NCBI RefSeq assembly: GCF_024746795.1
Contig: NZ_CP080524.1
Span: forward strand, 2,954,001-3,018,000
Reading direction: 5' to 3'
Source: Mesorhizobium sp. AR10
GTDB lineage: Bacteria > Pseudomonadota > Alphaproteobacteria > Rhizobiales > Rhizobiaceae
Length of the DNA: 64,000 nucleotides
Under the pieces are notes generated by a model. The model did no database searches. It was not told where the DNA came from and was given only the letters and a program-made list of their open reading frames with translations. Position 1 is the stretch's first letter. Each line of letters starts with the position of its first letter. This document shows positions 27,566 through 36,874 of the stretch, one piece after another. The translations under genes and the position numbers were made by a program.

Positions 27566-28657
27566 ATGTATCAGGACTCCGCGCTACAATCGTTCGAAGA
27601 TCACAAAAGAGAAACCGCGCAATTTACGCACTCTTTAGATTTTTCTAATTTTACCTTTCCACCGCACGATCAATTTCCGGCTTTTCGTTCCGCCTATCAA
27701 GGCGTGATGGATGTGTTGGCCGTGTCGGATTGTCCCGAACCCTTTCCGGCCCGTCAAACGGTTTGGAATCTGGGCAGACTCGCATTTATGCGAACCAAGC
27801 TACCCGGCGAAAGACATGCTCATATTCAGAAGCACTTGAAAAACTGCAAGCTGGATCACTGGTATATCAATCTGCCGTCGCGCTCCCCGAAGCTCGGCAA
27901 TTGGCATGAGGTAGCTGTGCCCGAGCTGCATTGCCTGGCCACGCCATCCGACAGAGAAATCAATCACGACGAGATACTCACGCTCTTCATCCCGCACGAC
28001 CTGTTTGCCTCGACTGCCGGGCTCCATCGAATGCTGGACGTTAAGTTCGAAGGAGGGCTTGGCAAGCTGTTGGCAGACTATCTGTTTCTCCTCGACCGGT
28101 CGTTGGCGGATTTGCAGTCACCGGAGATACCGTACATCGTCGAGGCAACGCGTAGCCTCGTGGCTGTATGTCTCGCCCATTCGCAGGATCGCTTGACGGA
28201 AGCCCAAATCCCGATCGATGCAACATTGTTGACGCGCGCACGTCGGATGATCGACTCCAGACTTACGGATCGCAATCTAACGTCCGAGACGCTGTGTGCT
28301 GCGCTTGGCGTGTCCCGCTCCCGCCTCTACCGGATTTTTGAGGCTCTTGGGGGAGTTGCTTCCTACATACGAAGGCAGCGGCTGCTGCGCACACGCGACG
28401 CCCTATCCGATCTTGCAGATACGCGATCCATCTCCCGGATAGCCGAGCAGTGGGGTTTTGTCGACGCTTCCGCCTACAGCCGGACGTTCAGGCATGAATT
28501 TGGCATTTCGCCGAAGGAAGCACGGGATATAGGATGGGCGAACAATGGGTTCGTCGTGGCGCAAGAACGCCACGTCGGATACGAAGGGGAGCAGACGCTT
28601 TACAAGCTGCTACAAACAGTAGACGGAACCAGATACGGAGTGAGCCTTGCTGCATAG
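27566..28657 (+). CDS. AraC-family transcriptional regulator
   Basis: A 363-residue protein with an AraC-binding-type N-terminal domain (about 1-235) and a C-terminal double helix-turn-helix (about 245-335: SETLCAALGVSRSRLYRIFE and SRISRIAEQWGF-like second helix with DASAYSRTFRHEFGISPKEA). There is no clear ribosome binding site. The region before it (27363-27565) is AT-rich and has no other gene. Its target is unknown; the nearest divergent or co-directional partners give no firm clue. Confidence 0.85.
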   Translation: MYQDSALQSFEDHKRETAQFTHSLDFSNFTFPPHDQFPAFRSAYQGVMDVLAVSDCPEPFPARQTVWNLGRLAFMRTKLPGERHAHIQKHLKNCKLDHWYINLPSRSPKLGNWHEVAVPELHCLATPSDREINHDEILTLFIPHDLFASTAGLHRMLDVKFEGGLGKLLADYLFLLDRSLADLQSPEIPYIVEATRSLVAVCLAHSQDRLTEAQIPIDATLLTRARRMIDSRLTDRNLTSETLCAALGVSRSRLYRIFEALGGVASYIRRQRLLRTRDALSDLADTRSISRIAEQWGFVDASAYSRTFRHEFGISPKEARDIGWANNGFVVAQERHVGYEGEQTLYKLLQTVDGTRYGVSLAA

Positions 28658-28765
28658 GTTGGGCGTCTCGTTATAGATGCTCCTCACAGTTGTCCCAGTC
28701 GCGCGACCGCCTTACCTGCCGCATCGACAAGTGTCCTTTTGCAAGACCGGTGGAACACTGAAATC

Positions 28766-30436
28766 TTATCCACTGACAGGCGTTACAGCGCGCTTGGCGA
28801 AAAGAGCTTTAAGCCGGGCAACATCTCCAGGTGTAATGTCCGGCGGATCGGTTACGGCCATCCACGCATCGATGTAGTGCTGCGGCGCAAAGACATGGCC
28901 GTAGCCCATTGGGGACGTCGTCGCCACCGCCATATCCACCGTTAGTTGCAGCATCGTGATGAGCGGATACCAGCGAACTTGCTCCGACACGTCAGGTCCT
29001 CGTGGCTCTTTCATCCAATCGGGCTCTCGGTAGAGCGTTGCGACATCGAAGAAGCTTATGGGATCGCTGGCGTATTGAAGGTAGACGATCCGGATCGGCC
29101 CCCACTTTGCATCCGGTATGTTCAAGGCACTATTCTGATTGGTGAACCGGAAAATCGAGCTGTCGCGGAAGCGGGGAAGCCATTCGGGCGATCCGGGATT
29201 TCGGCCGTCGGTGACGGATCGCCAGGTGCGGCTTGGGAAGGGCGGCCCGCTCCACAAAGCGCCTTGAAACGGATCGGCGATGACATCGTAGAGGTTCGCC
29301 GATCGCTCGGAATTCATCGCGCCGAGACTTAGGCCGTGCAGGTACAGTTTCGGGCGGACGTCGCGCGGAAGCGATGACCAATAGGCATAGACCTCCCGGA
29401 AAAGGGCGTTGCCGGCCTCCCTGCCGTAGTCCGGCTCGACCAGCAGGGATAGCCAGCTGGCGAGGTACGAGTATTGCATTGCGACACTGGCGACATCGCC
29501 TCTGTGGAGATATTCGACCGGGTCCAGCGCAGCCGGATCGACCCAGCCCGTGCCGGTTGGCATCACGACGATCAGGATCGACCGGTCAAATGCACCGGTG
29601 CGTTTCAGCTCCTCCAGCGCCAGTTTCGCGCGCGCCTCGACCGTATCTGCCGAGTTCAATCCGACGTACACGCGGATCGGGTCCAAAGCTCGTTGACCGA
29701 AGAAAGCGCCTATCTCCGAACCCGTCGGGCCGGAACTGACAAACCAGCGGCCCTGCCTGCCCAGATCATTCCACGACAGCAGCGACGCCGCGCTTCCCGT
29801 CCTGATGGAGGACTCCGGCCTGGCAAGGTCATCGTCGATGAGAGCATCCATCTCCTGGAACGACGAATCGAGGATTCGAAGCGTCAGTCTGAAGACCAGC
29901 CCTTCGGCAACCGACCAGAAAATGATAATTGCCAGAAGGCCGCCAATGACGTGGGAGATCCGCCTTGGAATGAAGCGGCCAAGCCAGTTTGAGAACACAA
30001 AAAAGGTGTGCCTGAAAAGTCGTGCCAACCCTATGAGAATGGCAAGAATAACGACGGCGACGGCGCCAGTTATCAGAGGACTCGCCGTGTCCAGCGGGGC
30101 GAGATTCATCAGGGTGCGGATCGAATTCTGCCACTCCAAAGTCATCCAGAGGAAAATGGCCGCAATCACAAAGCAGGCGACGACGACCGCAATTCGCGCG
30201 GCCTTGAGGGCCCTTCCCTGCAATTGAGGCAGCTCAAGGTAGATCCACAGCCAACAGGCAAGAACGCCGATGCCATAGCCCAGGGCAGCCGAGATTCCGG
30301 AAAGCACGCCCTGGACGAGAGAGGATCGCGGTATCAGGCTTGGTGTGAGGGAAGCCGCGAAGGACAGAGTCCCCGCTAATATTCCTACCGTGAGGAATGA
30401 ATGTGCGAGCCTGCCCACGATTGCGCGCAACTCCAT
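28766..30436 (-). CDS. Membrane-anchored alpha/beta-hydrolase (Abhydrolase_9 family)
   Basis: A 556-residue protein. The N-terminal 190 residues contain about five hydrophobic segments separated by short loops, and the C-terminal 350 residues form an alpha/beta-hydrolase-like domain with the nucleophile elbow LHGLSLGAMNSE near residue 370. This two-part layout is that of the Abhydrolase_9_N/Abhydrolase_9 family, whose substrate is not established. The hydrolase part probably faces the periplasm or cytoplasm at the membrane surface. It stands alone on the minus strand, convergent with the AraC gene. Confidence 0.85.
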   Translation of the reverse strand: MELRAIVGRLAHSFLTVGILAGTLSFAASLTPSLIPRSSLVQGVLSGISAALGYGIGVLACWLWIYLELPQLQGRALKAARIAVVVACFVIAAIFLWMTLEWQNSIRTLMNLAPLDTASPLITGAVAVVILAILIGLARLFRHTFFVFSNWLGRFIPRRISHVIGGLLAIIIFWSVAEGLVFRLTLRILDSSFQEMDALIDDDLARPESSIRTGSAASLLSWNDLGRQGRWFVSSGPTGSEIGAFFGQRALDPIRVYVGLNSADTVEARAKLALEELKRTGAFDRSILIVVMPTGTGWVDPAALDPVEYLHRGDVASVAMQYSYLASWLSLLVEPDYGREAGNALFREVYAYWSSLPRDVRPKLYLHGLSLGAMNSERSANLYDVIADPFQGALWSGPPFPSRTWRSVTDGRNPGSPEWLPRFRDSSIFRFTNQNSALNIPDAKWGPIRIVYLQYASDPISFFDVATLYREPDWMKEPRGPDVSEQVRWYPLITMLQLTVDMAVATTSPMGYGHVFAPQHYIDAWMAVTDPPDITPGDVARLKALFAKRAVTPVSG

Positions 30437-30541
30437 TGATCCTCAGCATTTCCCTGACATTCAATCAAAAGGCAAGGCGAGCACAAAAAGACCGCATCCC
30501 TGGGCTGCAACGGCCTCGCGCTGGAGAGATAGTTCAAGGCA

Positions 30542-30847
30542 TCATCTTCTGAGGCGACGGAAATCGACGACGCGGCCATTGTGCGCGCTCACTGAAATTT
30601 CGAAACGGCCGCCGCCGCGCCGAGCGTGATAGACGAAGAACCGCCCGCGGCAATCCTCGCGTCGAATGTCCCGAAAACCGCGATTGCGCAGGATTCGCTC
30701 GCCATCCCGGCAAGTGATCGCTCTGCCATTGTTTAGGCTGCTGCCGATATTGATGTTGATCGTGACGGCATAGGCGGGCGTTGGCGAAGCCACAGGCACT
30801 ACAAGGCTGAGAGCCAGACCAAGGTAAGCGAGTAGAAGCAGGCGCAT
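30542..30847 (-). CDS. Small secreted basic protein
   Basis: A 101-residue protein with a Sec signal (LLLLAYLGLALSLVVPVAS, cleavage likely after AYA) and a mature domain of about 75 residues, Arg-rich, with two Cys (AITCRDGER, REDCRGRFF) and a final beta-like stretch FEISVSAHNGRVVDFRRLRR that is reminiscent of PepSY-type small domains. The start at 30847 is chosen because GGAG lies seven bases upstream, whereas the Met two codons before it would have a spacing of one. The function is not known. Confidence 0.65.
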   Translation of the reverse strand: MRLLLLAYLGLALSLVVPVASPTPAYAVTININIGSSLNNGRAITCRDGERILRNRGFRDIRREDCRGRFFVYHARRGGGRFEISVSAHNGRVVDFRRLRR

Positions 30848-30920
30848 AACCATTCTCCGTATCAACGTGCTCTGCGTGACATCAAATTCATCATCGGTTG
30901 AACACCAAATCGGCGGGTGC

Positions 30921-32126
30921 TCACTCTGGATAGGTCTCGGCGCCCTCCGTCGTCGCCTTGTGGAAAAGGATAAATGCCAAGGGGTTGCCGGGCTCGGCCA
31001 TTGCATCGCTGCGCTTGCCAGTCATCTCTCCAACCACGCTGCTTGTATACTCCGCAACCACGTCGCCGAAGCTATTGCGCTGGACGGCCACCTTCTGTCC
31101 GGGTTCGACCTTGTCGTTGAGCTTGACCAGATACTCGACCAACCCGCCTTGGGTTGCCAGGATCGGGAATGCGCTGTTGCCGACAAAGACGGTCACGTCC
31201 TTGCCCGTGCGTCCCATCGGCCCGGCGACGATGCCGTGATGCTTGAGCACGTTCATCGTGCCTTCCACGAATAGCCCGATCATCTCGAGGTCCAGGTGGC
31301 GGGCAGCCCCGATCTCCGGGCAAAAGGACGGGATGCCCGCGGCGTTAAACGCGTTGTGGAGGACATTGGGATATGTAGGATTGTCGAAGATCTGGCCGAT
31401 GGGATAGAGCTCCGCCATCGCCTTGATCTCGGGCACGTCCATCTCGGCAATATTGAATGCGGTGACCTCGAATCCGGTCGTTCCGGTATGGAAGTCGATC
31501 GCGAAGTCGGCGTTGGGCCGCAGCAGCCGGTTGAACACCAGCCCGGCGTGCCGGCTTGCCGCGGTCAAGCCGTTCTCGTTGCCGGGCCATTCCCGGTTCA
31601 TGTCGATCAGGTCGGCGCCCCTGCCCGAATTGGGCCATCGGCGCTGCATGCTTTCGAGGGCCGGGCGCGACACGTCCGTGACCGCCATCACCGTGCCCGA
31701 CATCTGCGCCGGGTCGAGCTGGCTCATCACGGTCTGGACCGTATGCACAGAACTCATCTCGTCGCCATGGACACCACTGACCAGGACGGCGCGCTTGCCG
31801 GGCTTTGCACCCTTGGCCACCGTAACGGACACATACCAGTGCTGACCGGTGGGCATCTGCACGCCCTGAAAATACAGAAGGTGCTTCTTTCCGGACTCCA
31901 GGTCGTTGACGTCGAGCGCGCTGATGACCTTCTTCCCCTGGATCACATCGCCGGTATAGACCGTCTCTGATGGCGCACCCGATGCCGCGTCGGTAGTGGG
32001 AGCCGCTGTGTCCTGGGCATTCGCAGCGCCACCATTGGCCGCAAGGGCGGCCGCCGCTCCGAACGTGGCAATGGAGGCTACTAACAGATCGCGGCGATCG
32101 AGGCCTTTTCTAGGTTTTTCCGACAT
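30921..32126 (-). CDS. Tat-exported AspA/AstE-like (M14-type) deacylase
   Basis: A 401-residue protein with an N-terminal LDRRDLLVASIATFGAAAAL, a good twin-arginine signal, followed by a succinylglutamate desuccinylase/aspartoacylase-like domain. Zinc ligands His and Glu are in VSGVHGDEMSS near residue 122, a further active-site His is in AIDFHTGTTG near 213, and an Arg/Asn pair is in DMNREWPGN. Substrates of the family are N-acyl amino acids. A C-terminal beta domain (about 300-400) is typical. It is 24 bp downstream of a 43-residue membrane microprotein gene on the same strand. Exported members are poorly characterised. Confidence 0.85.
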   Translation of the reverse strand: MSEKPRKGLDRRDLLVASIATFGAAAALAANGGAANAQDTAAPTTDAASGAPSETVYTGDVIQGKKVISALDVNDLESGKKHLLYFQGVQMPTGQHWYVSVTVAKGAKPGKRAVLVSGVHGDEMSSVHTVQTVMSQLDPAQMSGTVMAVTDVSRPALESMQRRWPNSGRGADLIDMNREWPGNENGLTAASRHAGLVFNRLLRPNADFAIDFHTGTTGFEVTAFNIAEMDVPEIKAMAELYPIGQIFDNPTYPNVLHNAFNAAGIPSFCPEIGAARHLDLEMIGLFVEGTMNVLKHHGIVAGPMGRTGKDVTVFVGNSAFPILATQGGLVEYLVKLNDKVEPGQKVAVQRNSFGDVVAEYTSSVVGEMTGKRSDAMAEPGNPLAFILFHKATTEGAETYPE

Positions 32127-32150
32127 GATGACGCTCGTCCCTTGTTCGTC

Positions 32151-32282
32151 TTATTTCACGAATCCGCTCGCCGGCATCTTCGCGACGAATTGGATTGCGG
32201 CTAGTCCGGCAAGACCCATGCAGACCGCCATTCCGATGGCGGCAGCGAAGACAGCGGACCGAATTCTTCGAGTGCTGGTCAT
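32151..32282 (-). CDS. 43-residue membrane microprotein ahead of the deacylase gene
   Basis: A 43-codon gene, ATG at 32282 and TAA at 32153-32151, preceded by GGGGAGGAAG about seven bases before the start, a strong ribosome site. The product starts MTSTRRIRSAVFAAAIGMAV, continues with a hydrophobic helix up to LAAIQFVAKM and ends PASGFVK: a basic N-terminus, one transmembrane span and a short tail. It lies 24 bp before the exported deacylase gene, so the two are probably one transcript. The function is unknown; a small anchor or regulatory subunit is possible. Also possible is a non-cleaved signal. Confidence 0.6.
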   Translation of the reverse strand: MTSTRRIRSAVFAAAIGMAVCMGLAGLAAIQFVAKMPASGFVK

Positions 32283-32638
32283 CTCACCACTTCCTCCCCA
32301 GATTGCTCCACCGTCCAATCTGGAGTTCGCAATTGCACGATGCCGTCCCTGCGCAGCGCAGCCACTTCAATCAACGGGTCCGTCTCGTTTCCGGAAGATA
32401 GCGTCCCCTAGTTGTCTTGGCATCGGCTTAGAATTCCAAAGCTGTGCCTCGCGTCCTAAATCGGACGGGACTTCTCCGATGAACGAAAGTCAGGTTTTGT
32501 CTGCCGCATTGCGTCGGGAGCGACTCGCTTCGGGACCCATTCACGGCCTTCTGAGGTCGGCGCTCCGTCGGCTTTGGGGCAACTGCCCTTAGATGCGGCT
32601 GAGAGGACGTTTGTTTGGGTCCCGCATCGCTTCAGCGC
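32283..32638. other. Gap, nothing recognised
   Basis: The 356 bp between the microprotein and the channel-like receptor gene show no supportable gene, terminator or operator. The promoter of the microprotein-deacylase pair should lie at its left end. Confidence 0.45.
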
Positions 32639-33721
32639 TCATGGTGACTCGCCGAAATACTTGGCGTGCAGCTGCTCCACGAGCCCGTGCTCGTGTGCGC
32701 CCAGAATTTCGACCGTCAGCCGCCTGGTCAAGGGACTGTTGCGCGCAAGACCAAAGCCATACTTGTCCGGCTCGAAGAGGCCTCCGACGACGTTGACCCG
32801 ATCTTCAGGGTGCGTGTGCGCGTAATATTCGAGCACGGGCGCATCGCCGACGATCGCGTCGATGCTGCCGGCACGCAAAGCCGCTACCGCTTCCTCGATG
32901 TTCGGGAACGATTGCTGGTCGAAACCAGAGGCGCGGGCAAAATCCTCCGACACACTGCCGGTGAATACCCCGACCGACTTTCCGGGAAGATCGGCAAGGC
33001 TGTTGACCTGGTTGGTCAATGAAAGGGTGGTCATCACGCTGGTAACGGATGAGGTAACATAGGCGAGCACAGCAATCCCGAATATTAGCCACAAGCCCTG
33101 CCATATCCGTCCGACCCAACCGAAGACATTCTTTCGGCCGGATGCTTTGCCTGAGGCAACCGACATGATCGAGAAGAAGCTCTCCGCCATTCCGTCACGC
33201 CATCGACGCGGATGGGCGGGATCAAACTTCCGGTCGAAGATGGTCAGCGATACGGTCGCCGCCGCGATGACAAAGGCGAGCCACGCATAGGCGCGAAGGA
33301 ACCCGGCGTCCCTCAATCCCGTCACGACGTCCAGAAACCCTGTGCCTTGATGCTCGTTGACCATGATCCTCTGACCGGCATCGAACCACGGATGGGTGAA
33401 ATCGATCCGCTGCGCCCGGCCTTGCGTAATGGTGAGATTGGTGACGGCAACGTCGATCTCGCCGTTCGCCGTGGCGTCGATCAGAGCACCGATCGTCGGG
33501 AACGCGCGGTACTGGCTTTGTGCGCCCTGCGATCCCGCGATCGACTCCCAGAGCTCGACCGCCATTCCGGTGAACCGACCTTGCTTCTGCATGACAAATG
33601 GCGGGCTGAGATAGAGGCCGACGCTGACTGGCTGTTTGGCTTGAGGCGTTTCCTGCGCAAGTGGACTGCTCACGGCCAGCAGGCTGAACAACACGGCCAG
33701 GCAGAGAGCGTTCCTTGACAT
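32639..33721 (-). CDS. Prokaryotic ionotropic glutamate receptor-like channel
   Basis: A 360-residue protein with a Sec signal (ALCLAVLFSLLAVSS), a solute-binding lobe S1 (about 30-120, with DVAVTNLTITQGRAQRIDF), a transmembrane helix (144-162), a re-entrant pore-like stretch (179-194, SFFSIMSVASGKASG), a second membrane helix (205-230) and lobe S2 (about 238-355). This is the GluR0 layout in which an ion channel interrupts a periplasmic amino-acid-binding protein. The potassium-filter motif TVGYG is not present; the matching place reads SVASG. No transporter genes adjoin it, which also argues for a stand-alone receptor. It may be a ligand-gated channel or a sensor. Confidence 0.82.
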   Translation of the reverse strand: MSRNALCLAVLFSLLAVSSPLAQETPQAKQPVSVGLYLSPPFVMQKQGRFTGMAVELWESIAGSQGAQSQYRAFPTIGALIDATANGEIDVAVTNLTITQGRAQRIDFTHPWFDAGQRIMVNEHQGTGFLDVVTGLRDAGFLRAYAWLAFVIAAATVSLTIFDRKFDPAHPRRWRDGMAESFFSIMSVASGKASGRKNVFGWVGRIWQGLWLIFGIAVLAYVTSSVTSVMTTLSLTNQVNSLADLPGKSVGVFTGSVSEDFARASGFDQQSFPNIEEAVAALRAGSIDAIVGDAPVLEYYAHTHPEDRVNVVGGLFEPDKYGFGLARNSPLTRRLTVEILGAHEHGLVEQLHAKYFGESP

Positions 33722-34117
33722 GAAAGAGTTCCCGCCTGCCGAAGCATTGACGAAATCGTCCCCTCCGGCCCTTCTTGAGACAATGGCCTGAGAGGATGCG
33801 CTTTACCGAATCTACAACAAGCTTCATGGGTGTGCGATCTTAAACCCTGAATTTGTGTCCCGTTTCCGGTAGATACCGTCTAGCTTGGGAGGAGACAGCG
33901 AAGCGATCCGTGTCGACGGATGCCACCAGCGTAGTATTCGGTGAGGCGCAGAGGTATCGCTTCAACGAGCAGAGATTGCCGATATCTCCGGCGCTCAGCA
34001 GGCTCGTCAAAGGGTGCAATGGCGAGAAATCAACGCTGCATTGTCGGGCAGGGAAGGGCGCATGTCTTGCCCCAAAATTTTCATGGATCGACCAGGCTCG
34101 AGCGAAGGTCGATGCAA
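33722..34117. other. Gap, nothing recognised
   Basis: The 396 bp contain no gene I can support. A short hairpin (ATCCGT-GTCG-ACGGAT around 33907-33922) is visible. The region holds the promoter of the receptor gene on the minus strand and the 3' end of the LysR transcript. Confidence 0.45.
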
Positions 34118-35047
34118 TTAGCCGACGCTTCCGGCGAAGCGCTCCGCCAGGCGATCACGCCGAAAGCCCTCGACGACAAAGTCGACGAAGACGCGGGTCT
34201 TGGCGGGGAGCAATGTTCGAGTGGGATAGTAGATCGAGATCGGCCCAGCATCCGCGTACCATTGTGGCAACAATCGCACGAGCGCGTGCTTTTCGAGATG
34301 CGGAAGAGCATGCGGCACGGCGATGAGCGTCACTCCGAGACCGAGCAGTGCCGCCCGGCACATCGCTTCCGGGTCGTCGAGCACGACCGTCTCCTTCTGT
34401 GTCGCCGGGATTTCCACGCCGGCGGCGTCGCGCATGGTGCGCTCACGGATTCGTCCTGTCCGGGTGGAGCGCATGACAATACCGTCCAGGAGGGCCAGCC
34501 CTGAGGGATCAACGGGTCGCTTCCTGCCTTTCAGATAGGCTGGCGAAGCAACAGCGACAATGTGCAAGGGTGCAAGTGTGCGTGCCACCAAGCCTGGCGG
34601 CAGATCGATACCGCCACCGATGGCAGCGTCATATCCCTCTGCAATCAGATCAACTTGCCGGCTCTCAAACCGCCAGTCCGGGCGAATATTGGGATAGCGC
34701 GCGAGAAAGGCGGGCAGCAGGGGCAGGATGTAGTCTGCGCCAAACGTAAGGCCCATGCTAACCTTGAGCACTCCGGCGGGCTCGCCGCGATCGGTGCCAG
34801 CGTCCGCGATCGCCGCCTGCAGCCCCACCATATGATCCTGCATTGCGAGCAGGAAACGCTCGCCGGCCTCGGTCAGAGTCAACTTCCGGGTCGTTCGCTG
34901 GAACAGCCGGACGCCGAGATTGCGCTCCAGCATCGCCACGTTTCGGCTGACCGCCGCAGGGGTCAGTGAAAGCCTTCTCGCTGCAACCGAGAAGCTGCAG
35001 GCTTCCGCGCTGCGGACGAAGGATTCGAGGTTGGCCAGTGTCTCCAT
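34118..35047 (-). CDS. LysR-family transcriptional regulator
   Basis: A 309-residue regulator with the LysR winged helix-turn-helix at residues 3-62 (SVAARRLSLTPAAVSRNVAMLERNLG) and a two-lobed periplasmic-binding-like effector domain from about 90 to 300. It is divergent from the cysteine hydrolase gene at 35165, with 117 bp between, the usual arrangement of a LysR protein and its target. The small palindrome CAAGT-GGT-ACTTG at 35060-35072 may be its site. It closely follows the subgroup that controls small oxidoreductase and hydrolase genes. Confidence 0.92.
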   Translation of the reverse strand: METLANLESFVRSAEACSFSVAARRLSLTPAAVSRNVAMLERNLGVRLFQRTTRKLTLTEAGERFLLAMQDHMVGLQAAIADAGTDRGEPAGVLKVSMGLTFGADYILPLLPAFLARYPNIRPDWRFESRQVDLIAEGYDAAIGGGIDLPPGLVARTLAPLHIVAVASPAYLKGRKRPVDPSGLALLDGIVMRSTRTGRIRERTMRDAAGVEIPATQKETVVLDDPEAMCRAALLGLGVTLIAVPHALPHLEKHALVRLLPQWYADAGPISIYYPTRTLLPAKTRVFVDFVVEGFRRDRLAERFAGSVG

Positions 35048-35059
35048 GGGTTATCTTCA

Positions 35060-35072
35060 AGTGGTACTTGTA
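35060..35072. promoter_or_regulatory. Candidate LysR operator
   Basis: CAAGT-GGT-ACTTG is an interrupted palindrome 12 bp before the LysR start. It contains the T-N11-A kind of symmetry only loosely; assignment to the LysR protein rests on position. Confidence 0.3.
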
Positions 35073-35164
35073 AGAATTGCAAATCATTCCCGACTAATTC
35101 TAGGTCAATAAAAGGGCGATAGCTAGGTGGCAGACAACGCAGTGCCAACCCGGAGACGACGCCC

Positions 35165-35830
35165 ATGCCCAGCCAGTCGAACGCCCCCAAGAACGGCCTT
35201 AGTGCCCTGCTCACCCCGGAAGAGTCAGTGCTCGTGTTGATCGACCACCAGCCGTTCCAATTCGCCAATCTCCACAGCCACGAGCCCACGATGATCGTGA
35301 ACAACGTCATCGCGCTGGCCAAGACGGCCAAGATCTTTGGCGTGCCGACGATCCTGACAACGGTTCTTGAAGACCGCGGCGGCAAGCTCATCAAGGGCCT
35401 GCAGGATGTCTTCCCGGACCAGAAGCCGATCGACCGTACCTTCATCAACACCTGGGAAGATGCGCGCGTTGTCGATGCCGTGAAGAAGACGGGCCGCAAG
35501 AAGATCATCATGGCAGCGCTCTGGTCGGAGATCTGTCTCGCCATGCCGGCCATCCAGGCCGCGGGCGAAGGCTATGAGGTCTACGCCGTCACCGACGCGT
35601 CAGGCGGCGTGAGCGTGGAAGCGCACGACATGGCAGTGCGCCGCATGGTGATGGCGGGCGTCGTTCCCATCACGTGGATGGCAGTGGCAGGTGAGTTGCA
35701 GCGCGACTGGGCCCGCGAAGAGACAGCGAGAATGGGCGCTGAGACGTTGCTTGAGCATGGCGGCGCCACCGGCATCGCGCTCGCCTGGGAGCTGCAACTG
35801 CTCGGTCAGAAGGCGGGCGGCGGCGCGTGA
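35165..35830 (+). CDS. Isochorismatase-family cysteine hydrolase (YcaC-like)
   Basis: A 221-residue alpha/beta protein of the isochorismatase-like hydrolase superfamily. The catalytic Asp is in VLVLIDHQPFQF near residue 24 and the nucleophile Cys in ALWSEICLAMPA near residue 120, followed by the family stretch VYAVTDASGGVSVEAHDMAVRRM. The C-terminal helical tail (about 195-221) matches the YcaC group. The natural substrate is unknown. A weak GGAG-like site precedes the ATG. It is probably controlled by the divergent LysR regulator. Confidence 0.9.
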   Translation: MPSQSNAPKNGLSALLTPEESVLVLIDHQPFQFANLHSHEPTMIVNNVIALAKTAKIFGVPTILTTVLEDRGGKLIKGLQDVFPDQKPIDRTFINTWEDARVVDAVKKTGRKKIIMAALWSEICLAMPAIQAAGEGYEVYAVTDASGGVSVEAHDMAVRRMVMAGVVPITWMAVAGELQRDWAREETARMGAETLLEHGGATGIALAWELQLLGQKAGGGA

Positions 35831-36058
35831 GTGGCTGTCGAGTGTGACAGACCGCAGACCCCCGTCTCATCGGAGCACGTCATGCCAGCTCGATGTCATG
35901 CGCGTGGGCGATGGACAGATCGCAAAGCATTTGGGCGTCGCCAATCTCTTCTCGCTGATGCAACAACGCGGTGCCGCACCAATCATCTCAAATCGATCGT
36001 GAACACACGCGCCGGTACCCCTCGACCGCGGCCACTCCAACTCTGAAAGGAACATCAA

Positions 36059-36658
36059 ATGACCATTGGTATCATTGGCTCGGGCGCGATTGGTACATCG
36101 ATCGCCCGGACGCTGGGCCGGGCGGGTGTCGAGGCTACCATCTCAAACAGCCGCGGCCCGGATTCACTCAAGGATCTGGTCCGCGACCTTGGGCCGTCAA
36201 TCAAGGCGGGCACCCGCGAGGAAGCGGCGCGTGCTGGCATCGTCTTCGTGGCCGTGAACTGGACAAAGCTTCCGGCAGCGATGGCAGGCCTTCCAGATTG
36301 GAAAGGGCGCATTGTCATCGATGCCAACAATGCGATCGAGGCACCGCTGTTCAAGCCCGCAGACCTCGGCGGGCGCGTGTCGAGCGAGGTGTTCGCCGAT
36401 CTCGTGCCCGGAGCCCGCGTGGTAAAAGCCTTCAATCATCTCCGCGCAGAGCTGCTCGCCACTGACCCACGTTCGGACGGCGGTCGGCGTGTGCTGTTCT
36501 TTTCCGGTAACGACAACACGGCCAAGGCAGAGGTCGCATCCCTAATCGAGCGGATTGGATTCGTGGGGATTGATCTTGGCTCGCTGGCGATCGGCGGCAA
36601 GCTCGCTCAATTTCCTGGCGGCCCGTTGCCAAACCAGAATCTCGTCAAGATCGATTGA
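36059..36658 (+). CDS. F420-type NAD(P)-binding oxidoreductase
   Basis: A 199-residue single Rossmann-fold protein with the dinucleotide motif GIIGSGAIGTSIARTLGRAG at residues 3-23 and the NSRGPDSL loop at the beta-2 end that often marks NADPH preference. The rest (VVKAFNHLRAELL, then a lobe ending in GGPLPNQNL) follows the NADP oxidoreductase coenzyme F420-dependent family. Actual F420 use is unlikely in a rhizobium, so it is probably an NADPH-linked reductase. GAAAGGAA precedes the ATG. It lies 228 bp after the hydrolase and may be part of the same LysR-controlled set. Confidence 0.88.
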   Translation: MTIGIIGSGAIGTSIARTLGRAGVEATISNSRGPDSLKDLVRDLGPSIKAGTREEAARAGIVFVAVNWTKLPAAMAGLPDWKGRIVIDANNAIEAPLFKPADLGGRVSSEVFADLVPGARVVKAFNHLRAELLATDPRSDGGRRVLFFSGNDNTAKAEVASLIERIGFVGIDLGSLAIGGKLAQFPGGPLPNQNLVKID

Positions 36659-36813
36659 ATGTCTGCCATTGGCGCCAGGCGGACCGAACCATTCGGCTCG
36701 ATGCGCGCTGCCGTCAGCTTGCCGCGTCTTTAGCACGCGAGCGAGGCGAGACGCTGAACGTCGCCACAACCACCGAAGCATTCCGATGGAAGTCCGTCGT
36801 GTCATGGCGTCCT

Positions 36814-36871
36814 AAAAGCCTCTAACAGGATTTGAAAGAATCAAAAGCCTCAAGCAAGATCTGAAAGAACC
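36814..36871. repeat. Imperfect 29-bp tandem duplication
   Basis: The unit beginning AAAAGCCTC and ending GAAAGAA plus two bases occurs at 36814-36842 and again at 36843-36871 with about five differences. It lies between the two convergent genes, right after the stop of the minus-strand hydrolase. It seems to be an old local duplication. Confidence 0.7.
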
Positions 36872-36874
36872 GCC

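Noticed and set aside
27421..27648. 75-codon plus-strand frame before the AraC gene
   Set aside because: It overlaps the start of the AraC gene in another frame and lacks a ribosome site.
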